NCBI GenBank assembly: GCA_016650115.1
Contig: JAENWI010000108.1
Span: 1-5,727, forward strand
DNA length: 5,727 nucleotides
Reading direction: 5' to 3'
Source: Peptostreptococcaceae bacterium
GTDB lineage: Bacteria; Bacillota; Clostridia; Peptostreptococcales; Anaerovoracaceae
The notes under the pieces are model-generated. The model did not search any database. It was not told where the DNA came from and worked only from the letters and a program-made list of their open reading frames with translations. Each line of letters starts with the position of its first letter. Position 1 is the stretch's first letter. Both the position numbers and the translations under genes were made by a program. Of this stretch, positions 1-4,870 are shown in pieces.

Positions 1-420
1 ATAGTCTTTTAAAAGAATTTTTTTCAAAACATTTCTTCCGGCATCTAAATATGATGTTCTCCATAGATCAGCGTAAACCTGATCTACTATTCCCCTGTCT
101 TCAAAGCAATAATCTCCTGCTGTAATAACATAAAGGTAAACGCCTCTTACATTTTTTTGACATAGTAATGAAAAAGGGTTACATTTAAATAAAACCCTTT
201 CAATCGTTAAAGTATCTTCATGAACCTCAAAGTCGCTGAAAAAAGATACTGCAACTTTTATTCTCATACTTTCCTCTATTTCATTTTTTATTTCATTTGC
301 GTCCTTCAGCATCCTTTTTGATTTATCACTTTCATCTGTAAGACCAGCACTTTTTACAAAATATTCCTGCGTTTTAGCATTTAGCAGATCTTTGTGAATT
401 TCAAAAGTAACTTTTTCCAT
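1..420 (-). CDS. Methionine synthase activation domain-like protein, C-terminus cut by window edge
   Basis: Reading leftward from ATG at 420, the frame stays open for 140 codons to the edge, so the C-terminus is missing. The product begins MEKVTFEIHKDLLNAK. Residues 29-52 are a charged, probably helical stretch, followed by beta-like segments. A core of about 91-138 contains GVYLYVITAGD, then QVYADLW, then SYLDAGRNVLKKIL. This order (hydrophobic strand ending in a T-x-G turn, then a helix with small residues and an invariant-looking Asp-Ala) resembles the SAM-binding reactivation domain of cobalamin-dependent methionine synthase, which in many Clostridia is a separate small protein. That assignment rests on pattern memory, not on a search, and is moderate at best. 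It fits the SAH hydrolase upstream in the same gene run, since MetH consumes homocysteine. The start is the only ATG in frame near the preceding stop. Its ribosome binding site is weak (GGAAGTGG, 425-432), 32 nt after the phosphofructokinase stop. Confidence 0.75.
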   Translation of the reverse strand, partial: MEKVTFEIHKDLLNAKTQEYFVKSAGLTDESDKSKRMLKDANEIKNEIEESMRIKVAVSFFSDFEVHEDTLTIERVLFKCNPFSLLCQKNVRGVYLYVITAGDYCFEDRGIVDQVYADLWRTSYLDAGRNVLKKILLKDY

Positions 421-452
421 TTTTCCACTTCCAAACCATCCAGTTCGAACCT

Positions 453-1697
453 TTATTTTACAAGTACATATTTTAATTTTGCATGTTTTGGCAAAGCATT
501 TTTACTTGGATACTCCATATGACCTTCTATAAGTGGTGAAGCATAATCAATAAACGGCTTTAACAATCCATTTCCTGTTTCATTAATCCACTCCAAAGGT
601 ATTTTCTTTTCCAGGTTTGCTACTTTTTCCAGATCCACCAGGATAGTTTTACATTCATATTTATTACCAGTTATTCTTTCAAATCCCACCATCTTATCTG
701 TAATACCGGATACGGCTGCATTTACCGCTTCCTTTCCAGCCATATAAGATTCTTCCACATCATTTTTAGAGGCAATATGGGCTGCACATCTTTGAAGAAG
801 ACTAAGTTCTATTCCCCTTACTCTTGCATCAACTCTTGCGCCGGCATAACCCGCCAAATTGGATGCCAATCCACCCATCCTGATATGGCCAAACGCATCC
901 TTGTCTTTTTCCTTATCTTCAAAATAAGAAGAAATATAAACCCCATCCTTGTCTTTGATGCCTTCAGAAACGGTTATCATTACATCTTTTTTATTTGCAA
1001 GCACACCTTTTATATCGGTAATAAACTTTTCCATATCGAAGGCTATTTCGGGCAGATATATCAATTCCGGACCTGCACCATTTTCAGTTGCCAGAGCAGA
1101 GGCTGCGGTCAGCCACCCGGCGTTCCTTCCCATTATTTCTATAACGGTAACAGATCCTTCTCCATACACAGTGGCATCCCGGTATACTTCCATACAAGTA
1201 GTCGCAATATATTTTGCCGCGCTTCCAAACCCCGGGCAGTGATCAGTTAAATCAAGGTCGTTGTCTATTGTTTTAGGGATTCCCATTACTCTGCATTCAT
1301 AATCATTTTTGAGCAAAAACTTGCTGATTTTATTACAGGTATCCATTGAATCATTTCCTCCGTTATAGAAAAAATATCTAATGTCGTACTTTCTGAAAAT
1401 TTCAAGGATTTTTTTGTAATCCTTATCGTTGTCTTCAGCCTTTGCCAGTTTATATCTGCAGGAGCCAAGGGCCGATGATGGTGTATGCTTCAACAGATGC
1501 AGTTCTGCTGGGTCTTCCATATCTAAATCATAAATCCTACCTTCCAAAAGACCTTTAATTCCATTTGCTGCCCCGTAAACCTTGGTAATACATTCTTCTG
1601 CCAATGCAGTTTCAATGCACCCCAAAGCACTTGCATTAATCACTGATGTTGGTCCACCTGATTGGCCAATCAGGCAAGCTCCTCTTAATTTTTTCAT
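453..1697 (-). CDS. Pyrophosphate-dependent phosphofructokinase (PFK family)
   Basis: A complete 414-residue cytoplasmic enzyme of the phosphofructokinase family (PF00365), predicted to interconvert fructose-6-phosphate and fructose-1,6-bisphosphate. Family motifs appear in order: GQSGGPT at 11-17 (phosphoryl-donor loop), GGNDSM at 113-118, PKTIDND at 141-147 with the catalytic base Asp145, MGRNAGW at 189-195 (sugar phosphate binding) and SEGI at 244-247. Asp116 and Lys142 sit where ATP-dependent E. coli PfkA has Gly104 and Gly124. In this family that pair blocks ATP and favours pyrophosphate, so the reaction is probably PPi-linked and reversible. Asn115 replaces the usual Asp of GGDG/GGDD. 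The length exceeds the ~320 residues of bacterial ATP-PFK and suits the longer PPi-type group. ATG at 1697 has an excellent ribosome binding site (GGAGG, 1706-1710, 8-nt spacer). It lies 58 nt after the aminotransferase gene, with no terminator or usable promoter between. The PFK assignment is near certain; donor choice is inferred from residues. Confidence 0.95.
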   Translation of the reverse strand: MKKLRGACLIGQSGGPTSVINASALGCIETALAEECITKVYGAANGIKGLLEGRIYDLDMEDPAELHLLKHTPSSALGSCRYKLAKAEDNDKDYKKILEIFRKYDIRYFFYNGGNDSMDTCNKISKFLLKNDYECRVMGIPKTIDNDLDLTDHCPGFGSAAKYIATTCMEVYRDATVYGEGSVTVIEIMGRNAGWLTAASALATENGAGPELIYLPEIAFDMEKFITDIKGVLANKKDVMITVSEGIKDKDGVYISSYFEDKEKDKDAFGHIRMGGLASNLAGYAGARVDARVRGIELSLLQRCAAHIASKNDVEESYMAGKEAVNAAVSGITDKMVGFERITGNKYECKTILVDLEKVANLEKKIPLEWINETGNGLLKPFIDYASPLIEGHMEYPSKNALPKHAKLKYVLVK

Positions 1698-1755
1698 ATA
1701 AATTTCCTCCTTATATAGACTTATTTATTTTGTAATCAAATTTTGTTTATGCCTT

Positions 1756-2943
1756 TTATTCCTCCAAGTACTCAGATGTGATTTCAGCTAATATGTTCAT
1801 CCCTTCAATAATTTTTTCAGGTTTCATATTCGAAAAATTAAGTCTGATTTCATTATGCCTGTCTCCTGCAGGATAAAAAGAGGTGCCAGGAATAAATGAC
1901 ACTTTTCTCTTCAATGACCGTTTAAGGAGTTCTCTCCCATCTTTTTCCGCCGGAAGCTCCAGCCATATGAAAAGGCCTCCTCCTGGATTTTTATAACAAA
2001 CCGTCTTTGGAAATTTCTTATCAATTATTTTTGCCATTATATCTTTTCTCTTCTTATAAATACCTGTAATCCATTCAATATGGTTGTCAAGGCTGTAATG
2101 ATCCAAATAGTAAGCCATTTGTCTCTGAGCAATCGCAGAAGAGGATAAATCCGCTGCATTTTTTAAAAGAAGATATTTTTCCATAATATGCTTTGGCGCG
2201 CATAACCAAGCAACCCTTAACCCTGGACAAAATGTTTTTGAAAACGTTCCCAGGTATATTACCTGATCATGTTTATCATAAAAAGCCAATGGTTTTTCAA
2301 CTTTTTTTTCGAAAGACAGTTCTGCATATGCTGCATCCTCTAAAATGGGTATATCATAGTGGCTCATGGTTTCCATGAATTCCAGCCTTCTGTTATGGCT
2401 CCAGCTTCGCCCCGTCGGGTTTTGGAAGTCCGGATTCACGTAAATCATTTTTACTCTTTCCCCATACTTTTCCAATGCGTTTCTCAGGCTGTCAATACAG
2501 ATACCCTCGTCATCTATATCAATTGCAATGAGTTTTGCTTCATGGGCTCTCAGTGAATTAACGGCTCCTAAATAAGATGGATTTTCAAATAAAACCACAT
2601 CTCCTTTATTAACAAAAAGCATCCCACTCATGTCCAGGCCTTGCTGAGAACCGCTGGTAATGATTATTTCGTCAAGACTATATTGAAGTCCAAACTTTTC
2701 AGCCAGTCTGCTGCCGATAATCTCTCTAAGTCTGGCATATCCACTTGTAGAGCCATAACTCAAAGCTTCTTTTCCTGATTCTTCAATGACCTTTATAAAA
2801 GAATCCTTGATTGCATCGAGTGGATAGGTTTCCGAGGATGGAAATCCTGCTGAAAATGAAATCATATCTTCTGTTTCCGGTATTTCAAAAGCGTTGAGCA
2901 GGGATTTATCTGCCAAGCACTCAATTCTCGAAGCATATTTCAT
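1756..2943 (-). CDS. PLP-dependent aminotransferase, class I/II (fold type I, 2-aminoadipate/MocR-like catalytic domain)
   Basis: A complete 395-residue cytoplasmic aminotransferase of the AAT class I/II superfamily. Visible landmarks are ISFSAGFPSSETYP near the N-terminus (28-41), YGSTSGYARLRE (63-74), GSQQGLD (98-104, cofactor phosphate loop), FQNPTG (173-178, with Asn175 near the PLP ring), LEDAAYAEL (201-209, Asp203 pairing with the pyridine nitrogen), FSKTF with the Schiff-base Lys236, and RLNFS with Arg367 for the substrate carboxylate. The pattern matches the group holding 2-aminoadipate aminotransferases and the catalytic half of MocR regulators. There is no N-terminal GntR helix-turn-helix, so this is a plain enzyme. 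The amino-donor substrate cannot be read from sequence; aromatic, branched-chain, 2-aminoadipate and methionine-like substrates all occur in this group. ATG at 2943 begins 3 nt after the hydrolase stop, and its ribosome binding site lies inside that gene's 3' end, so the two are probably translationally coupled. Confidence 0.93.
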   Translation of the reverse strand: MKYASRIECLADKSLLNAFEIPETEDMISFSAGFPSSETYPLDAIKDSFIKVIEESGKEALSYGSTSGYARLREIIGSRLAEKFGLQYSLDEIIITSGSQQGLDMSGMLFVNKGDVVLFENPSYLGAVNSLRAHEAKLIAIDIDDEGICIDSLRNALEKYGERVKMIYVNPDFQNPTGRSWSHNRRLEFMETMSHYDIPILEDAAYAELSFEKKVEKPLAFYDKHDQVIYLGTFSKTFCPGLRVAWLCAPKHIMEKYLLLKNAADLSSSAIAQRQMAYYLDHYSLDNHIEWITGIYKKRKDIMAKIIDKKFPKTVCYKNPGGGLFIWLELPAEKDGRELLKRSLKRKVSFIPGTSFYPAGDRHNEIRLNFSNMKPEKIIEGMNILAEITSEYLEE

Positions 2944-2946
2944 GAC

Positions 2947-4197
2947 TTATACCTCCCAGCTGTTTAAATATTTTACCTGCTCTTCAGTAAGGCGGTCAAT
3001 TTCAATATTCCAACTGGCCAGCTTTCTTCTGGAAACAACCTCATCAATTTTTCCAGAAACGTCAATAACCTTGTTTTCAAGATTTTTGTAATTGTCCTTT
3101 ATAAATAATGCGGACAGGCATTGAACCGCAAAGCTCATATCCATAATTTCTGCCGGATGTCCATCTGCTGCAGCAATATTAACCAGTTTTCCTTCAGCAA
3201 TAATATTAACCCATTTTCCGCTTGCAAGTTTATATCCCATTATATTTTTTCTGGTTTCTTTTTTATCCAATGCAGCTTTTTCAACGCCGGCCATATCGAT
3301 TTCAACATTAAAATGTCCTGCATTGCAAAGAATGGCACGGTCTTTCATATCCAGCATATGTTCAACTGTTATTGTATGATTGCACCCGGTCGCTGTTACA
3401 AAAATATCTCCAAGCTTTGCTGCCTGTTTCATCGTCATAACTCTGTAACTGTCCATTTTGGCCTCTATAGCCTTTACAGGATTGATTTCCGTAACAATGA
3501 CATTTGCGCCCAATGCGGAGGCCCTCATTGCTATTCCCCTGCTGCACCATCCATATCCGCACACAACAACGGTTTTCCCTGCAATAATAAGGTTTGTATT
3601 TCTCATGATACTGTCCCAAACTGACTGCCCTGTACCATATCTGTTATCAAATAAATGCTTACACTGAGCATCATTCACAGCAACCATGGGAAATTTCAAT
3701 ACTCCTTCACGTTCCATCGCTTTTAGTCTTATTACGCCCGTTGTTGTTTCCTCGCACCCACCCCAAACCTCTTCTCCAAGATCCGGTCTGCTATGATGAA
3801 TCATTCCTACAAGATCTCCACCATCATCGATGATAATGTTTGGCTTATGCTCAAGAGCCATTTCAATGTGGCGATTATACTCCTCATCCGTTGCTCCGTG
3901 GAAAGCAAAAATTTTCATCCCGGTTACCGCCAATGCTGCTACTATATCATCCTGTGTTGACAAAACATTACTGCCTGTAACCGACATCTCTGCTCCGCCC
4001 GCTGCCAGCACTTCACACAAATATGCCGTTTTAGCCTCCATATGTACCGATAATGTGACCTTAATACCTTGAAACGGTTTGGTTTTTTTGAATTCTTCTT
4101 CCATTCCGGAAAGAAGAGGCATGTTGTTTTTTACCCAGTCAATTTTTTGCCTTCCTAAAGGTGCCAGGGTTATATCTCTGATTTCATAATTTTTCAT
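2947..4197 (-). CDS. ahcY: S-adenosylhomocysteinase family hydrolase (archaeal/Thermotoga-type)
   Basis: A complete 416-residue NAD-dependent hydrolase that splits S-adenosylhomocysteine (or a close analogue) to homocysteine and a nucleoside, removing the by-product of SAM-dependent methylation. Catalytic-domain residues align with the human enzyme: His52, DDGGD at 124-128, EETTTG with Glu150, Lys180, Asp184-Asn185, NAGHF with His295 and DGHP with His347. The Rossmann NAD motif is GYGWCSRG at 214-221, followed by the ribose-binding Glu237. Three oddities are visible. Glu54 and Lys56 replace the human Thr57 and Glu59 near the adenine base. Ser219 replaces the third glycine of GxGxxG. The C-terminus ends LNSWEV without the KPDHYRY tail that completes the neighbouring NAD site in eukaryotic-type enzymes. 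The E/K pair and short tail are, as I recall, shared with Thermotoga and archaeal homologues; at least one methanogen member is an S-inosylhomocysteine hydrolase. Family is certain, exact substrate less so. The gene follows the lipoprotein by 39 nt. Confidence 0.95.
   Translation of the reverse strand: MKNYEIRDITLAPLGRQKIDWVKNNMPLLSGMEEEFKKTKPFQGIKVTLSVHMEAKTAYLCEVLAAGGAEMSVTGSNVLSTQDDIVAALAVTGMKIFAFHGATDEEYNRHIEMALEHKPNIIIDDGGDLVGMIHHSRPDLGEEVWGGCEETTTGVIRLKAMEREGVLKFPMVAVNDAQCKHLFDNRYGTGQSVWDSIMRNTNLIIAGKTVVVCGYGWCSRGIAMRASALGANVIVTEINPVKAIEAKMDSYRVMTMKQAAKLGDIFVTATGCNHTITVEHMLDMKDRAILCNAGHFNVEIDMAGVEKAALDKKETRKNIMGYKLASGKWVNIIAEGKLVNIAAADGHPAEIMDMSFAVQCLSALFIKDNYKNLENKVIDVSGKIDEVVSRRKLASWNIEIDRLTEEQVKYLNSWEV
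2951..2957 (-). promoter_or_regulatory. Ribosome binding site of the aminotransferase gene, inside the upstream gene
   Basis: GGGAGGT on the minus strand lies within the last codons of the SAH hydrolase gene, 7-8 nt before the aminotransferase ATG at 2943. The upstream stop (TAA) and this start are 3 nt apart. A ribosome finishing the hydrolase would sit on this site, so coupled translation and near-fixed stoichiometry of the two enzymes are likely. Confidence 0.8.
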
Positions 4198-4200
4198 TTT

Positions 4201-4207
4201 TCCTCCA
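4201..4207 (-). promoter_or_regulatory. Ribosome binding site of the SAH hydrolase gene, short spacing
   Basis: Read on the minus strand the site is TGGAGGA. A full GGAGG core (4202-4206) stands only 4 nt (AAAA) before the ATG at 4197, closer than the 7-8 nt seen for the other genes in this window. No alternative downstream ATG fits the conserved N-terminus (MKNYEIRDITLAPLG), so the start stands and the tight spacing is real. It could lower initiation efficiency somewhat. Confidence 0.75.
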
Positions 4208-4212
4208 GTATA

Positions 4213-4228
4213 TTTTATTGTAATAAAA
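4213..4228. repeat. 16-bp AT-only palindrome between the lipoprotein and SAH hydrolase genes
   Basis: TTTTATT and AATAAAA form a perfect 7-bp inverted repeat around a 2-bp centre (GT). It sits in the 39-bp gap, just upstream of the hydrolase ribosome binding site. As RNA it would be a weak, A-U-only hairpin with a strained loop and no trailing U-run, so it is a poor terminator. It could be a protein-binding site or simply chance in AT-rich sequence. Confidence 0.4.
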
Positions 4229-4236
4229 CTTTTCCT

Positions 4237-4767
4237 CTAATTTGTAACCCCTTCTGTAAAAGGAGCCCTAACATCAAAGTGTCCCATCAGACTTTCAGAC
4301 TTTTCACCATCGACTAAGAATTGCACGCTGCCGATTTCATCAAAACTGGCTATCAAAGAGTCCACAATCTGGCTGATCAAATAGGATTCCTCCAGCGACC
4401 CACCGTTCAATGTTGCGCCTGCCAAATCAACAGTAGCAACTCCTCCATCAACGCTTACCTCATTAAAAACAATTTTATCACTAATTAATGTATCCGCACC
4501 CTCTACCCCTTCAGCGCCATTTCGCAATGCACTATCGACCAGCACCATATACTGGTTTCCTTCTTCACTTTCCAGTTTATAATCTTTTACAACAACCATA
4601 TGTTCAAAACTTTCATCACCGGGTTGCACATATTCATTGTTTGCAAAATAAAGAGTTACATTATATTCTTTTGTAATTTTCTCTTCTGTGTTACCACAGC
4701 CGGTAAAACTCATCATGCCTGTCAGAAGCAAAACAAATATCATCAACCCTATAAATTTCTTACTCAT
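4237..4767 (-). CDS. GerMN-domain lipoprotein
   Basis: A 176-residue predicted lipoprotein on the outer face of the cytoplasmic membrane. The N-terminus MSKKFIGLMIFVLLLTGMM is a short basic region plus hydrophobic core, followed by the lipobox FTGC, with Cys24 as the lipidated residue; Phe at -3 is less usual than Leu. Residues about 34-170 match the GerMN domain (PF10646): NVTLYFANNE at the start, then a helix with LVDSALRNGAEG (a variant of the L-x-x-L-x-x-GP turn), VSVDGGVATVDLAG, a helix at 124-142, and VQFLVDGEKSESLMGHFDV near the end. This domain occurs in the spore germination/sporulation protein GerM and in LpqB-like lipoproteins. Its molecular role is poorly known; peptidoglycan or cell-envelope association is the usual suggestion. 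At about 140 residues there is only one copy, unlike GerM with two. ATG at 4767 is chosen over an in-frame TTG at 4785 because the ribosome binding site lies between them. It is the first gene after the promoter. Confidence 0.88.
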   Translation of the reverse strand: MSKKFIGLMIFVLLLTGMMSFTGCGNTEEKITKEYNVTLYFANNEYVQPGDESFEHMVVVKDYKLESEEGNQYMVLVDSALRNGAEGVEGADTLISDKIVFNEVSVDGGVATVDLAGATLNGGSLEESYLISQIVDSLIASFDEIGSVQFLVDGEKSESLMGHFDVRAPFTEGVTN

Positions 4768-4772
4768 ATCGT

Positions 4773-4780
4773 CTCTCCCT
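4773..4780 (-). promoter_or_regulatory. Ribosome binding site deciding the lipoprotein start
   Basis: AGGGAGAG on the minus strand ends 5-7 nt before the ATG at 4767. The competing in-frame TTG at 4785 is upstream of this site and has no purine-rich sequence of its own before it. Starting there would also put KGRDD ahead of the signal peptide. The ATG start gives a normal lipoprotein signal peptide. Confidence 0.75.
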
Positions 4781-4801
4781 TTCAATATATCCTGTCATTT
4801 C

Positions 4802-4842
4802 ATATAATTATTCAACTAATATCCTTTGAACAATAATTATAT
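4802..4842. repeat. 11-bp perfect inverted repeat overlapping the promoter -10
   Basis: ATATAATTATT (4802-4812) and AATAATTATAT (4832-4842) are exact reverse complements separated by 19 bp. The inner bases TTCAA and TTGAA allow the arms to extend with a small offset. One arm contains the -10 hexamer TATAAT of the minus-strand promoter and the other lies in the transcribed leader. Candidate roles are an operator for a dimeric repressor, a leader hairpin, or a very weak terminator for the transporter gene. The stem has only A-T pairs and no following T-run, so termination is the least likely. Confidence 0.6.
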
Positions 4843-4863
4843 CATAACTGGATGGAAATACAA
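4836..4863 (-). promoter_or_regulatory. Extended -10 sigma-A-type promoter for the lipoprotein-led gene run
   Basis: On the minus strand a perfect TATAAT (4836-4841) is preceded by TG one base upstream (4843-4844), giving TGaTATAAT, a consensus extended -10. A weak -35 match TTGTAT (4858-4863) sits 16 bp upstream; extended -10 promoters tolerate a poor -35. Transcription would start near 4829, leaving a leader of about 60 nt before the lipoprotein ATG. It lies directly after the EamA transporter stop and is the only good promoter seen in the window, so it probably serves the genes to its left. Confidence 0.65.
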
Positions 4864-4870
4864 ATATTCT

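Noticed and set aside
777..1250. Overlapping plus-strand open frames (157 and 97 codons) opposite the phosphofructokinase gene
   Set aside because: They mirror conserved PFK codons and show no domain; two overlapping frames in the same place are typical of shadow frames.
1704..1735. Promoter-like TTGATT with TATATA 16 bp downstream, ahead of the phosphofructokinase gene
   Set aside because: The -10 runs straight into the GGAGG site, so transcription would begin within or after the ribosome binding site and leave no usable leader.
1756..2943. MocR/GntR-type regulator
   Set aside because: The protein starts directly in the aminotransferase domain and has no N-terminal winged-helix DNA-binding region.
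3121..3624. A 167-codon plus-strand open frame antisense to the SAH hydrolase
   Set aside because: It lies wholly inside a well-conserved gene, is rich in Cys, His, Ser and Asn as antisense frames often are, shows no family motif and has no clear ribosome binding site.
4198..4236. A SAM or SAH riboswitch before the SAH hydrolase gene
   Set aside because: The gap is only 39 bp and has no GC stems; the 60-nt leader of the lipoprotein is also too AT-rich and too short for any known SAM or SAH riboswitch I can recognise.
4768..4785. In-frame TTG start for the lipoprotein at 4785
   Set aside because: It lies upstream of the only ribosome binding site and would add a charged stretch before the signal peptide; ATG at 4767 fits better.
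4802..4870. Rho-independent terminator after the EamA transporter gene
   Set aside because: The only stem is A-T throughout, with a long loop and no T-run after it on the minus strand.
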